Part shown: piece by piece, positions 8,821 through 18,492 of the stretch
How positions within the stretch are numbered: the stretch's first letter is position 1
How the letters are laid out: every line of letters starts with the position of its first letter
Assembly (NCBI RefSeq): GCF_050379415.1
Contig: NZ_JBNRLS010000001.1
Location: forward strand, 558,001 to 622,000
DNA length: 64,000 bases
Reading direction: 5' to 3'
Source of the DNA: Marinobacter sp050379415
GTDB lineage: Bacteria > Pseudomonadota > Gammaproteobacteria > Pseudomonadales > Oleiphilaceae
The notes under the pieces: model-generated
Told to the model about the DNA's origin: nothing
What the model saw: only the letters and a program-made list of their open reading frames with translations
Databases searched by the model: none
Position numbers and translations under genes: made by a program

Positions 8821-9309
8821 TCACTTGGCTCTCAACATTGACCATCCAACAAACATCCATTTGACAATCAATATCGTGACCAGTGGTAATAAAGCCCACT
8901 GGGCGAGAGGAAGCACTCCGGTGCCGGTCCATGAGAGAATCGGCATTAACTCGCTATAATTCCACCGGTCGCCCTCCCCTGTTGCCCAACACTCAAAAAG
9001 GATCGTTACAATCAGCCCGACAGCAAGGTAAACGGACAGGCTGGTCCGTCTCCAGCCGCCCACGGCCCAAAACCAGTCCCTTGATATCCATGCCGCAACT
9101 GCATATGCGCCGACGGCTACATTGGCATCTCCGATAGTGGCACGGGTACACAACCACACCACATCCCAATGACGGGTCTCAGTCATATCGGTAAAGAACG
9201 GAACCTGCACCATTTCCCAAAAAAAGTGGAGAAAAAAGCTGACGCCCCAGATCATCACGGCAAGCGCAACGGCGGCCCGACGCCGGTATCTGACCTTCAG
9301 AAAAACCAT
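8821..9309 (-). CDS. Small integral membrane protein of unknown function
   Basis: 162 residues with four predicted membrane helices (about 12-30, 60-78, 88-108, 130-155) and many Trp residues. The first helix contains FFLHFFWEMVQVPFF, with His, Trp and Glu that could lie in the membrane. I do not recognise the family. The start overlaps the 3' end of the outer-membrane barrel gene by 13 bp, so it is the last gene of the seven-gene operon that begins with the beta-propeller. Its role may be tied to that export-like module. Confidence 0.7.
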   Translation of the reverse strand: MVFLKVRYRRRAAVALAVMIWGVSFFLHFFWEMVQVPFFTDMTETRHWDVVWLCTRATIGDANVAVGAYAVAAWISRDWFWAVGGWRRTSLSVYLAVGLIVTILFECWATGEGDRWNYSELMPILSWTGTGVLPLAQWALLPLVTILIVKWMFVGWSMLRAK

Positions 9310-10430
9310 TGAATCTCCATCAGCCCAAGCGGCTCCAGTCTCCCGTACTCGCTGTCCTGGTCACCTCCGAACCATTGGGCTCCGACAGTGAAGTAGATCT
9401 CCTGACCCAGCGGCAGTATCCACGTGGATCTCGGGTAAAGCACCCAACTGGCATCATCGGCATTACGGACGGCCACCACCCGGTACAGCCAGAACGGGTT
9501 GATATCCTGCCATACCAGTAGTCCGGCATAATGACGCCCGGCATACAGGGGCTGCGCGGACACAAGATTGGCCAGACCTGTCGTTCCCGGCGATACCGGC
9601 TGACCGTTATAGAAATATTCAACGGCCAGATTGAACCCGTTGCGAAACGCCCAGTTCAGATCCGCTACTCCCTGCCAGTAACTATCACCCGCATCTGGCC
9701 CGCTCCAGACGAGTTCGGTGCGCCAACCGGTGCCAGCCACGGAGCCACTGCCGCTGACACCCGCTTTGGTGACGTCGGCGAACTCGCCCATCATTACGCC
9801 GGCATCGACCCCGGCGAAAAAACGCTTGGCCCGTGCCGCCGTGCTGGCATTCTGGTCCGTGTGTTGCGGCGCATGCACGGCGCTGATCCGGCCGGTTGCC
9901 CCCCAGGCTCTGTCCCATAACAGCGCGTCCACGCCAATGCGTTCATCAGGCTCCAATTGCAGTGGGCTGACAGGATTGAGAATATCCATGGGGTTCCAGA
10001 TCAGCGCCGTGGACCAATTCACTTGCTGACGGCCAAACCTGAAGTCACCGACCGGCGAGCGCCACTGGATCGTGCCACGGTAAAGTTGATGGCGCGCCAA
10101 CACATCTCCCGATTCGTGCACGTCCCCCTGAAGATCCCAGTAGCGCGGATCGGAAGCGTCCCTGAGCAGGGCGAACTCCGGGCTGTCCAGGAAACTGCCG
10201 GTCACCAGCTCCAGGTCGTAGGCCGCATCCACAACCCAGTCCCGATAGCGATAACGGGGCTCAATACGCAGGCGGGTAAGATTCGAGAAGTAGCGACTGT
10301 CGTCAATCAACGAGCGCGAGCCAACGCTCAGATTCTTGAGCGATCCCGAATGGCTGAAGTCCGCCCCAGCGTCTGACGCCAGCATTAGCCAGGCCATCGC
10401 GACCAGCGTCAGTGGAGATCGCCTAGCCAT
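9297..10430 (-). CDS. Outer-membrane beta-barrel protein of unknown function
   Basis: About 377 residues. The ATG at 10430 lies in ATGGCTAG, overlapping the stop of the permease gene by 8 bp, and gives a signal peptide ending near SDAGA. The longer frame from 10466 would extend into the permease gene. The mature protein has alternating-residue amphipathic strands and many aromatic residues (RLRIEPRYRYRDWVVDAAYD) and ends in a terminal Phe (IQWFF), the signature of a barrel recognised by Bam. No named porin family is assigned. Position after an ABC permease suggests it is the outer-membrane partner of a trans-envelope route. Confidence 0.75.
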   Translation of the reverse strand: MARRSPLTLVAMAWLMLASDAGADFSHSGSLKNLSVGSRSLIDDSRYFSNLTRLRIEPRYRYRDWVVDAAYDLELVTGSFLDSPEFALLRDASDPRYWDLQGDVHESGDVLARHQLYRGTIQWRSPVGDFRFGRQQVNWSTALIWNPMDILNPVSPLQLEPDERIGVDALLWDRAWGATGRISAVHAPQHTDQNASTAARAKRFFAGVDAGVMMGEFADVTKAGVSGSGSVAGTGWRTELVWSGPDAGDSYWQGVADLNWAFRNGFNLAVEYFYNGQPVSPGTTGLANLVSAQPLYAGRHYAGLLVWQDINPFWLYRVVAVRNADDASWVLYPRSTWILPLGQEIYFTVGAQWFGGDQDSEYGRLEPLGLMEIQWFF

Positions 10431-12936
10431 GGCGGATGGCCTCCACCGGATCCAGTCGCGAGGCACGCCAGGCCGGATACAGCGCCACCAACACAGAGCA
10501 CAGGAACAACAGCAGGCTGGGAAGCCAGACGTGATCGAAAATCAGCACCGGATAGATACGATCGGTGATGCCGGGGATGGCTTCCAGGGCACCACTGATC
10601 GAGGACAGATCGATGCCGGTAGTGCCAAGCCAGACGACGAGCAGTCCGCCAACCACCGATCCTGCCAGCATTCCCAGTAGTGCCAGGAAGAAAGCCTCAA
10701 ACAGAATCGTCAGTTGCAGTTGCGACCCTCTGGTGCCCAACGCCAGCATCACGCCCAGTTCCGGGGTACGTTCCATCACTGACATCACCATGGTGTTCAT
10801 GACACCTATGGCGACCACCACAAAAACCACCGACAGGATGAGATAGAAATCCACCTGGCTCATCTCCACCATCTGCACCACCACCGGGAGCAAGGTCTCC
10901 CAGTCCTGGGCCACCAGTCCGTCGTTGGTCAGAAGCGGCGACTGGTTCAGGGTTCGCGCCAGGCCGGCACTCTCTGCGCGGTCTGACAGCCTAAGCACGA
11001 TTCGCGAGACTTCGTCTTCCAGCAGTCCACCCAGGCGGCGGGCTACGTTGATATCGGTGAAGACATACTCGGTGTCGAACAGGTCACTGCCGGTGCGGTA
11101 GATACCGCGAATGGCCTGGGCACTGGAGGCAAGATCTCCCCCAGCCTGCTGGACCGTAATGACCAGCTTGTCCCCCAATCGGGCACCCAGCTCCTCGGCC
11201 AGTTTCTGGCCAATCACGATTCCCGTCTCCCCGGATTGAACGTAGGTGCCCTGCTCCATGTACCCGGAAAGTTCCGTAACCGCCCTCTCCTGTTCCGGAG
11301 CAATACCGACCAGTTCCACCGGCAGGCTTTTACCGGGGTTGGCCACCATGGCACGCAGCACCACCCGGGATGCGGCAGCCTCAACCTCAGGGCGCGCCTG
11401 CAACTGCCGCTGCAGTGCCTGACTGTCGGCAATGCGTAAAGCCGGCGACAGATCGACGTCGTGCCCCCCTTCCAGCACCTGCACATGCCCACTAAGCTGC
11501 TGTGTCGAGTTGTGAATCATCTGCTCGAAGAAACCATCGGCAAAGGCATACAGGAACAGATAGGCAGCCAGCCCGAACGCAGTCGCCGAGGCGGTGATTA
11601 CAGACCGTCGTGGATTTCTGAAAACCGAACGCAGCGCCATTTGCGCAAAAATCAGCAGCCGATGATCAGACGTCACCTGCCAATGGATCCGGCGGATACG
11701 GTTGATCATAGTTCGCCGTGCGCCCATCGCCTCCAGCGGGCTGTTTCGGCTGGCTTTCCAGGCCGGGATGGCCGCTGCCAGCAGAGCGACAGACACCACC
11801 ACAACGCCAATGACCACCAGGCGCTGGAGCTCGATGGTGGGATAGACGATACCGCTCAGCCCCGGCATGGTATCCATGGCCTTGATATAGGCACTGAAGT
11901 CCAGCCCATGGGTACCGAAATAGCCCGTCAGTGACAGACCCAACGCCAGCCCCAACAGGTAGCCCAGACCAGCCAGAATCGCTGTTTCCAGAAGCACCAG
12001 CCAGACAATACGGCTACTGGGGGTACCCAGCGCCATCATCACACCGAATTCCCGGCCACGTTCCAGCACCGACATCAGAATGGTGTTAACGATACCGGCC
12101 GCCACCACCACAAACACCACGAAGATCACGATGTAGGCGACAGCATCATGAAAGGCGACCATTTGTACCAGCGATGGCATCAGCGCTGGCCACCCCAGGA
12201 CCTCTACGTTCCGGGCCTGCATCTGATTCCGCAGGCCTGCAACCACCGCTTCGAGCCGGTCGGAATCTTCTACGCGGGCCGCTATCTCGGTAAACCGTCC
12301 CTGGAAGGCATAGAGTGCCTGGGCAGACGCCAGGGGCATCTGGGCCACGAAGCCATCAATTCGCTTGATGCCGGTTTCAAAAACACCCACCACCTCGAAT
12401 CGGTCCGCACCAATGGAGCCGTCCGCCGCCTGGACCACCAGCACCAGCTCTTCGCCCGGGGACACCTCCAGGGCATCGGCGGCATCCACGCCCATAATGA
12501 TCTCATTGCCCCCCTCCAGATAGCGGCCCATAACAATCGACCGATCCAGCCGGGTGACCGTTGGCTCGATTGCACTGTCGACCCCCATTACCTGCAAGGC
12601 CCTGGACTGGTTGCCATGGCTGGCCAGCGCGTTGCCTGTCACCCTGGCCGTGGTCGCCGCGACACCGGTTACGGCGGACACCTCCTGGGCAAGGTTCCAG
12701 CGCTCGGCCAGGGCAATGTTCATTTCCCGGTCGTCGTGAAACCCGCGCTGATGCACTTTCAGGTCGCCGGTCACATAGCCGGTCATGTTGTTGATCATCT
12801 GGGCATTGATGCCGTCGATAAACGCCCACAGAAACACCAGCCCACCGACACCGACCGCCACCGACAACAGGGTGATCCCGGTACGCCGACGATTGACCCG
12901 GAGATTGCCAAACGCCAGTCGCAGCCAGGCGATCAC
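10423..12936 (-). CDS. ABC transporter permease with two FtsX/MacB-like halves
   Basis: 837 residues. Two similar halves, each with an N-terminal helix, a periplasmic MacB_PCD-like domain and three C-terminal FtsX helices (about 265-400 and 680-830). Both halves contain the pair VFVVVA followed by NTxxMSVxER, which marks the internal duplication. This is the LolC/E or MacB mechanotransmission type, which moves lipids, lipoproteins or peptides from the inner membrane rather than importing solutes. The start overlaps the ATPase gene by 4 bp. With the LolA-like and barrel genes around it, a lipoprotein- or lipid-handling role is inferred. Confidence 0.85.
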   Translation of the reverse strand: MIAWLRLAFGNLRVNRRRTGITLLSVAVGVGGLVFLWAFIDGINAQMINNMTGYVTGDLKVHQRGFHDDREMNIALAERWNLAQEVSAVTGVAATTARVTGNALASHGNQSRALQVMGVDSAIEPTVTRLDRSIVMGRYLEGGNEIIMGVDAADALEVSPGEELVLVVQAADGSIGADRFEVVGVFETGIKRIDGFVAQMPLASAQALYAFQGRFTEIAARVEDSDRLEAVVAGLRNQMQARNVEVLGWPALMPSLVQMVAFHDAVAYIVIFVVFVVVAAGIVNTILMSVLERGREFGVMMALGTPSSRIVWLVLLETAILAGLGYLLGLALGLSLTGYFGTHGLDFSAYIKAMDTMPGLSGIVYPTIELQRLVVIGVVVVSVALLAAAIPAWKASRNSPLEAMGARRTMINRIRRIHWQVTSDHRLLIFAQMALRSVFRNPRRSVITASATAFGLAAYLFLYAFADGFFEQMIHNSTQQLSGHVQVLEGGHDVDLSPALRIADSQALQRQLQARPEVEAAASRVVLRAMVANPGKSLPVELVGIAPEQERAVTELSGYMEQGTYVQSGETGIVIGQKLAEELGARLGDKLVITVQQAGGDLASSAQAIRGIYRTGSDLFDTEYVFTDINVARRLGGLLEDEVSRIVLRLSDRAESAGLARTLNQSPLLTNDGLVAQDWETLLPVVVQMVEMSQVDFYLILSVVFVVVAIGVMNTMVMSVMERTPELGVMLALGTRGSQLQLTILFEAFFLALLGMLAGSVVGGLLVVWLGTTGIDLSSISGALEAIPGITDRIYPVLIFDHVWLPSLLLFLCSVLVALYPAWRASRLDPVEAIRHG

Positions 12937-13619
12937 GGCCGGCGCTCCTCGCGCTCAATGACGCCATCCCGGAGATGGATCACCCGGCGCGCCCGCTCCA
13001 TCACCATTGGATCATGGGTGGAGAACACAAACGTAATCCCGTGCTCGGCGTTCAGCCCCCGCATCAGGTCCAACAGGGCTGCACCGGTCGTGGAGTCGAG
13101 ATTGGCGGTGGGCTCATCGGCCAGGACAATGGCGGGTTTGCTGACGATGGCCCTGGCCACCGCCACACGTTGCTGCTGGCCGCCAGAGAGTTCGTGGGGC
13201 AGACGTTGCTCCATTCCCCGCAGCCCAACCTCCGCGAGAATGCGCTGTGCCTCGGCTCGTCGTTCGCGAAACGGAACACCGCGAAGCATGAGCACATACT
13301 CCACATTCTCCTGGGCCGACAGCACGCCGATGAGGTTGTACTCCTGGAATACAAAGCCAATCTTCCACAACCGCAGAATGGTGCGCTTCTTGCGGCTGAG
13401 CCCGGTAATTTCCTCGCCCGCCACCTGAATATGCCCGCTATCCGGCTCGTCCAGGGCGCCGATCTGGTTAAGCAGGGTGGTCTTGCCCGACCCCGAAGGT
13501 CCCACCAGTGTGGTGAACTCACCGGGCTCAATGGCCACCGATACGTCATTCAGGGCTTTGACGGCAATGGAGTCCTGCCGGTAGATCCGCGAGACATTCT
13601 GCACATTGACGATGCTCAT
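12933..13619 (-). CDS. ABC transporter ATP-binding protein (LolD/MacB type)
   Basis: 228 residues with Walker A GPSGSGKTTLL (about 39-49), Q-loop FQEYNLIG, ABC signature LSGGQQQRVAVARA, Walker B IVLADEPTANLD and the H-loop FVFSTHD. The sequence around the Q-loop and the short length place it in the MacB/LolD subgroup that pairs with FtsX-like permeases. It energises the permease encoded immediately after it. It lies 9 bp after the LolA-like gene. Confidence 0.93.
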   Translation of the reverse strand: MSIVNVQNVSRIYRQDSIAVKALNDVSVAIEPGEFTTLVGPSGSGKTTLLNQIGALDEPDSGHIQVAGEEITGLSRKKRTILRLWKIGFVFQEYNLIGVLSAQENVEYVLMLRGVPFRERRAEAQRILAEVGLRGMEQRLPHELSGGQQQRVAVARAIVSKPAIVLADEPTANLDSTTGAALLDLMRGLNAEHGITFVFSTHDPMVMERARRVIHLRDGVIEREERRP

Positions 13620-13628
13620 AGCGGGGAC

Positions 13629-14375
13629 TCATTCCGGGTTGCGCAGACGGCGCAGTGAAAAAAGGGACTCGTCCAAAGGAAGATCGAATTGGATGGTTTC
13701 AATTCTGATGACGGTGCGGGATTCGGGGTTGTCCGCATCAACCATGGTCCACAGCGTCGGTATCCGGCGCCCGTCCATGGTCTTGACCTGTTCATAGGTC
13801 AACCGTTTGACGAGCTGATCCCGCTCCCCGAAGTAGGCCACCGACACGGGGATAGCGTCCGCGCGAACCTCAAATTCAAGCCGGCTCCAGACCACCGGCG
13901 CGTCGGGCCTTGGCGTAGAAACAATCCGATACACAGGTACCTCGCCAGAAGCATCTACCCCGGCAACCTCATGGGTGTAGTCGTCGACAAACGAACTTTC
14001 CTTGACCAGATCGTCGTTGCTGAAGTTGGACCCCATCCAGGGCTGCAGCATCATCGACGGCGGGATCTTGATGGTTCGGTCGACCTTTGGCAGGTAATTC
14101 CACATGGCATCACCGATTCTCAGCGAGCCCACGCCCGCCTCCTTTTTCGGCGAGTGAATGCGGATTAACGTGTGATCGGGCCGGTCCATCCAGGCTTCCA
14201 GCTGCAGCTCCCGGGTCCAGTATTCACTTTCAATACGCATGACGTACCGGCCGTGGTTACTGTCTGACCAAAGGGTATGCTCCATGGCTTCTATTAATGA
14301 ATCGGCGGAGGGAGTGCCCGCAAAAACCGGATCCGATATCCAGACCCAAAGAAGAACTATTATCCAGGGTGCCAT
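13629..14375 (-). CDS. LolA-like outer-membrane lipoprotein-sorting protein
   Basis: About 248 residues. The ATG at 14375 follows GAGGATTTGGCTC; a TTG at 14390 is an alternative. Signal peptide ends near PVFAG. The mature part has the half-barrel pattern of the outer membrane lipoprotein-sorting family (RIHSPKKEAGVGSLRIGDAM, LPKVDRTIKIPPSMMLQPWM), the branch often found beside ABC or MMPL exporters rather than canonical LolA. It likely shuttles a lipidated or hydrophobic cargo across the periplasm from the FtsX-like permease. Cargo unknown. Confidence 0.82.
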   Translation of the reverse strand: MAPWIIVLLWVWISDPVFAGTPSADSLIEAMEHTLWSDSNHGRYVMRIESEYWTRELQLEAWMDRPDHTLIRIHSPKKEAGVGSLRIGDAMWNYLPKVDRTIKIPPSMMLQPWMGSNFSNDDLVKESSFVDDYTHEVAGVDASGEVPVYRIVSTPRPDAPVVWSRLEFEVRADAIPVSVAYFGERDQLVKRLTYEQVKTMDGRRIPTLWTMVDADNPESRTVIRIETIQFDLPLDESLFSLRRLRNPE

Positions 14376-14408
14376 GAGCCAAATCCTCAATAGCTTATAT
14401 TCGGTGCC

Positions 14409-14624
14409 TCACTGTTCATCTCGCTCATCTCCAGTCTTGCCATGGTGCGGTCCATGCTGCCCGTGACTACCATGTCCGCCATGCATAAATATGTGCATTA
14501 ACGGACATGCAAGAAGTATCAGCCAAGGCAAGGCGCCGAGAAAGTGACCCTTGTGCTCGCCCCAAAGCACAAGCAGCGCAATAACAGCGAATATTGCCAA
14601 TGTGATTTTATAACGACGGTCCAT
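14409..14624 (-). CDS. DUF2933-type small membrane protein with His-rich tail
   Basis: 71 residues from the ATG at 14624, preceded by AAAGGAACTGTC. One or two hydrophobic segments (about 5-20 and 28-45) are followed by a HisGly-rich cytosolic or periplasmic tail (HGGHGSHGQHGPHHG). DUF2933 proteins of this shape recur in copper-resistance loci, though their function is not known. It lies between the propeller and LolA-like genes of the operon. The tail could bind Cu or Zn. Confidence 0.72.
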   Translation of the reverse strand: MDRRYKITLAIFAVIALLVLWGEHKGHFLGALPWLILLACPLMHIFMHGGHGSHGQHGPHHGKTGDERDEQ

Positions 14625-14661
14625 GACAGTTCCTTTTGTGAGCAATCCAACTCTGCAATCG

Positions 14662-15732
14662 TCACGGCTTATAAATCGAGATCTGATGACCTATCCCATC
14701 CAGCGAGACCTCATCAAGAATGGCGAGAGACACTGGATCAAGAATCCAGAGTTTTGCCTCGCCTCGGCTGGTGACCAAAATGCGGCCATCGACAGGGGAA
14801 ACCGCCAGGTGGTAGGGAGCCGGGGCGAGCGGGAAACTTTTTCGGATGCCGGGAGTGAGGTCTATGCGAACAAGCCTTTCATCACCCTGACTGGTGGCAA
14901 AAAGCGTCTTTCCATCGGCGCTCAGGCCCAGACCATGAGGCGCTTCGCCAATTTGGTAGCGAGCCGTCACGACACCGTCAGAAAGCCGCAGCTTAAGGGC
15001 TTCACCGGAGGCGGCATCATTGATGTACAGATGATCACCGTCCGGGGCGAGAGCCATGTGCTCCGGGCCTCCACCTACGAGCACATTGCGCTTGACGAAC
15101 CAGTTCCCGGTATCCACTTCACTGATCGTGCCGTTACCGGTATTGCTGACGAATAACGTCTGGCCGTCGCCCGTCGTCGCTATATAGTTGGGAGAAGGGC
15201 CAGTCGCGATAACGTCAACGACTTTTCCGGAATCCAGATCAACAACGCTGATACCCCCACCCATCGGATGTGTGGAAACGGCATAGCGACCATCCGGTGT
15301 GACCAGAACATGATGCACTGGCCCCGGCACCTCATATACCCGTTCCATGGCGTTCGTGCTGGTGTCCACGACATAAACCCGACCAGTACCGGATAATTCC
15401 GGAGCTGCGGCGCCGCCACCACCGTGATGGGCGGCGTGATCATCTTCCGTGACACTCTCCGGTCGCATGGGAGGTTCCTGATTGTCATGGGCAGTCAGGC
15501 TTCCCACAACGAGGTAGCGGCCATCCGGAGTCAGCGCTGATCCATGGGTATTGACCGTACCGGAGATCGTCGATGTTAATCGGTGGGTTTCCAGGTTCAT
15601 GACCCCCACAGAATCCGCCGTCCCCATGGGAATGAAGGCGCGACCACCGTCCGCAGACACCGCCGTTGACAGACTCATCGAGAACATGGCGACGAGGCTC
15701 CAAAACCATGATTTTCGCGACGGGTATTTCAT
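14662..15732 (-). CDS. Periplasmic YVTN-type beta-propeller protein
   Basis: About 356 residues. The ATG at 15732 follows GAAGGTGAC and opens a signal peptide ending at VSADGG. The longer frame upstream has no ribosome site and reaches into the promoter, so it is rejected. At least six repeats of the YVTN kind (VLVTPDGRYAVSTHPMGGG, LALAPDGDHLYINDA) form a propeller of seven-blade size. An inserted loop is rich in His and Gly (DDHAAHHGGGG, about 125-135), a possible metal site. First gene of the seven-gene operon and controlled by the copper-type promoter at 15824-15893. No catalytic residues are evident. Confidence 0.78.
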   Translation of the reverse strand: MKYPSRKSWFWSLVAMFSMSLSTAVSADGGRAFIPMGTADSVGVMNLETHRLTSTISGTVNTHGSALTPDGRYLVVGSLTAHDNQEPPMRPESVTEDDHAAHHGGGGAAAPELSGTGRVYVVDTSTNAMERVYEVPGPVHHVLVTPDGRYAVSTHPMGGGISVVDLDSGKVVDVIATGPSPNYIATTGDGQTLFVSNTGNGTISEVDTGNWFVKRNVLVGGGPEHMALAPDGDHLYINDAASGEALKLRLSDGVVTARYQIGEAPHGLGLSADGKTLFATSQGDERLVRIDLTPGIRKSFPLAPAPYHLAVSPVDGRILVTSRGEAKLWILDPVSLAILDEVSLDGIGHQISIYKP

Positions 15733-15823
15733 AATGTCACCTTCGGAACAGAACGGCAGAATGATTCTTTTTCGGCAGAAAAGCGGCCGTTGCGCGCTTG
15801 CGAAAAAGAAATGCTTCAATCCC

Positions 15824-15893
15824 AGTTGAACACGCCAAACTGAACTAGAACTGAAAACCCTTCCTGAAGATGCATCTATTTGACGCGGATCAA
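15824..15893 (-). promoter_or_regulatory. Propeller-operon promoter: TTCAG-N6-TTCAG repeat plus FNR-like box
   Basis: CTGAA at 15840-15844 and 15851-15855 on plus. TTGACGCGGATCAA (15880-15893) lies 24 bp upstream of the repeat in the direction of the gene. The -10 region (15829-15824, TCAACT) is poor, which is usual for activator-dependent promoters. Confidence 0.6.
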
Positions 15894-16002
15894 TATCAAC
15901 ACGACGACGCCAGAAACATCCAGTGAACATCCGACACCGAAGTAGACCGACTCAAGCCACCCATTGTGCGTGCGGCCAATCTGACGGACCATGAAGGCTT
16001 CC

Positions 16003-18426
16003 TCAGCCGGCCGGCGTTCCCCATTGCCATTGTGTTACTTCCGGCATATCAACACCGTGCTCGGTGATGTAATGCTGGTGCTCAATAAGCCGGTCCCGCA
16101 GCCACTGTTTGAGATAGGCTGCCCGAGCCCCCAATTGCGGAACCCGGTCGATAACGTCTGCCGCCAGATGGAAACGGTCCATGTCGTTGCGCACCACCAT
16201 GTCGAAGGGCGTGGTGGTGGTGCCTTCCTCCTTATAGCCACGCACATGGAGATTCTTATGGTTGGTGCGCCGGTAGGTCAGGCGATGGATCAGCCAGGGA
16301 TACCCGTGGTAGGCAAAGATAATCGGTTTGTCGGTGGTGAACAGGGTATCGAAGTCTTTGTGAGACAGACCATGCGGGTGTTCCGCCTGATCCTGCAGGG
16401 TCATGAGATCCACTACATTGATCACCCGCACCCTGAGCCTGGGCAGGTGATGGCGCAGGATATCCACCGCCGCCAGGATCTCCAGTGTCGGCACGTCGCC
16501 GGCACACGCCATGACCACATCCGGCTCGCTGCCCTCATCGTTGCTGGCCCACTCCCAGATGCCGATACCCGCGGTACAGTGCTTGATGGCCGCGTCCATG
16601 CCGAGCCACTGTGGCTCGGGCTGCTTGCCGGCCACGATGACATTCACGAAGTTGCGCGAGCGCAGGCAGTTGTCGGTTACGCACAGCAGCGTGTTGGCAT
16701 CAGGCGGCAGGTAGACGCGAATAACGTCGGCTTTCTTGTTCACCACATGGTCTATAAAACCGGGGTCCTGGTGCGAAAAACCGTTGTGGTCCTGGCGCCA
16801 GACGTGGGAAGTCAGCAGATAATTGAGTGAGGCAATGGGGCGACGCCAGTGGACCTCTTTACCGGCAACCTTAAGCCACTTGGCATGCTGGTTGAACATG
16901 GAGTCGATGATGTGAATAAAAGCCTCATAGCAGGAAAATAGCCCGTGCCTGCCGGTCAGCAGATACCCCTCCAGCCAGCCCTGGCAGGTGTGTTCGGAGA
17001 GGATCTCCATGACCCGGCCGTCCGGCGCCAGGTGATCGTCTCCCGGGAGGGTTTCGGCCATCCAGGCGCGGTCCGTCTCCTCGAACAGCGCGCCAAGGCG
17101 GTTGGAGTTGGTCTCATCCGGACCCATCACACGGAAGCTGCGCGTCTCGTTATTCAGTTGCATCACGTCGCGCAGGTAGGTACCCATAACCCGGGTCGAT
17201 TCCGCCTGCTCCGCGCCGGGGCTGGTGACTGCAACAGCAAATTCGCGAAAGTCGGGCAGTTGCAGATCCCTGAGCAGCAGCCCGCCGTTGGCGTGCGGGT
17301 TGGCGCCCATGCGCCGTTCACCTTTCGGTGCCAGAGCTGCCAGCTCCGGTTTCAGGGCCCCGTTCGGCTCGAACAGTTCTTCAGGACGGTAACTTTTCAT
17401 CCAGTCTTCAAGCAGCTTCAGGTGCTCAGGCTTGCTCGCCATCGCGGAGAAAGGTACCTGGTGCGAGCGCCAGGTACCTTCACTCTTCAGGCCATCCACT
17501 TCTTTCGGGCCGGTCCAGCCCTTTGGGGTTCGGAGGACAATCATTGGCCATCGCGGGCGCCCGGCGGCGCCCCTGGTGCGGGCTTCGTGCTGGATTTCCC
17601 TGATCTCGGCCATGACCGTATCCAGGGTCGCCGCCATACGCTGGTGCACCCGCGCGGGCTCATCGCCTTCAACGAAATAGGGCCGGTAGCCGTAGCCGAT
17701 GAACAGGCTCTCCAGCTCATCACGGGGAATGCGCGCCAGCACGGTGGGGTTGGCGATCTTGTAGCCGTTCAGGTGCAGTATCGGCAATACCGCGCCGTCC
17801 TGGGCAGGATTGAGAAACTTGTTGGAGTGCCAGGCGGTAGCGAGCGGGCCCGTTTCGGCTTCGCCGTCACCGACCACACACGCCGCAATGAGCTCCGGAT
17901 TGTCGAATACCGCGCCGAAGGCATGGGACAGGGAGTAACCGAGCTCGCCCCCTTCGTGGATGGAGCCCGGAGTTTCCGGCGCCACGTGGCTTGGTATGCC
18001 ACCGGGAAACGAGAACTGCCTGAACAAACGCTGCATGCCCGCTGCGTTCTGCGGAATGTTCGGATAAAGCTCGCTGTAGCTGCCTTCCAGCCAGGTATTG
18101 GCAACCAGGCCCGGCCCTCCATGTCCGGGGCCAGTGATGTATATGATATTCAGATCCTGCGCTCGGATGATCCGGTTCAGGTGTACGTAGATGAAGTTAA
18201 GCCCCGGGGTGGTTCCCCAGTGTCCCAGCAGTCGCGCCTTGACGTGCTCCAGAGTCAGTGGCTCGGTGAGTAGCGGGTTGTCGCGCAGGTAGATCTGCCC
18301 CACCGAGAGGTAGTTGGCGGCCCGCCAGTAGGCGTCCATTCTGTGGAGTTCATCCGGCGTCAACGGGCCAGGTTCGGCATTGCTTTTTTCCGCTTGCACC
18401 GACTTTTTCAAGATCAGATCCTCCAC
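16003..18426 (-). CDS. xfp: Phosphoketolase (xylulose-5-phosphate/fructose-6-phosphate)
   Basis: 807 residues, the normal length. Thiamine-diphosphate features are visible: GHGGPG near residue 100 and GDGEAETGP near 180 (Mg/ThDP motif), with the conserved SHAFGAVFDNPEL and HLNGYKIANPTVLARI segments. The enzyme cleaves xylulose-5-P or fructose-6-P with phosphate to acetyl-phosphate and an aldose phosphate. It stands alone, without an acetate kinase next to it. Its promoter has the same repeat as the copper operons and a perfect FNR-type dyad, a setting not expected for a central-metabolism gene. Confidence 0.96.
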   Translation of the reverse strand: MEDLILKKSVQAEKSNAEPGPLTPDELHRMDAYWRAANYLSVGQIYLRDNPLLTEPLTLEHVKARLLGHWGTTPGLNFIYVHLNRIIRAQDLNIIYITGPGHGGPGLVANTWLEGSYSELYPNIPQNAAGMQRLFRQFSFPGGIPSHVAPETPGSIHEGGELGYSLSHAFGAVFDNPELIAACVVGDGEAETGPLATAWHSNKFLNPAQDGAVLPILHLNGYKIANPTVLARIPRDELESLFIGYGYRPYFVEGDEPARVHQRMAATLDTVMAEIREIQHEARTRGAAGRPRWPMIVLRTPKGWTGPKEVDGLKSEGTWRSHQVPFSAMASKPEHLKLLEDWMKSYRPEELFEPNGALKPELAALAPKGERRMGANPHANGGLLLRDLQLPDFREFAVAVTSPGAEQAESTRVMGTYLRDVMQLNNETRSFRVMGPDETNSNRLGALFEETDRAWMAETLPGDDHLAPDGRVMEILSEHTCQGWLEGYLLTGRHGLFSCYEAFIHIIDSMFNQHAKWLKVAGKEVHWRRPIASLNYLLTSHVWRQDHNGFSHQDPGFIDHVVNKKADVIRVYLPPDANTLLCVTDNCLRSRNFVNVIVAGKQPEPQWLGMDAAIKHCTAGIGIWEWASNDEGSEPDVVMACAGDVPTLEILAAVDILRHHLPRLRVRVINVVDLMTLQDQAEHPHGLSHKDFDTLFTTDKPIIFAYHGYPWLIHRLTYRRTNHKNLHVRGYKEEGTTTTPFDMVVRNDMDRFHLAADVIDRVPQLGARAAYLKQWLRDRLIEHQHYITEHGVDMPEVTQWQWGTPAG

Positions 18427-18492
18427 AAAAATCCAGCCTGCTTGTGCTTCAGATCAGGACCGCACCCGGATAGCGTAGGAACACGCCAGCAA

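Noticed and set aside
15733..15930. Longer N-terminus for the beta-propeller gene
   Set aside because: It would cross the promoter repeat and FNR-like box and has no ribosome site; the ATG at 15732 gives a signal peptide.
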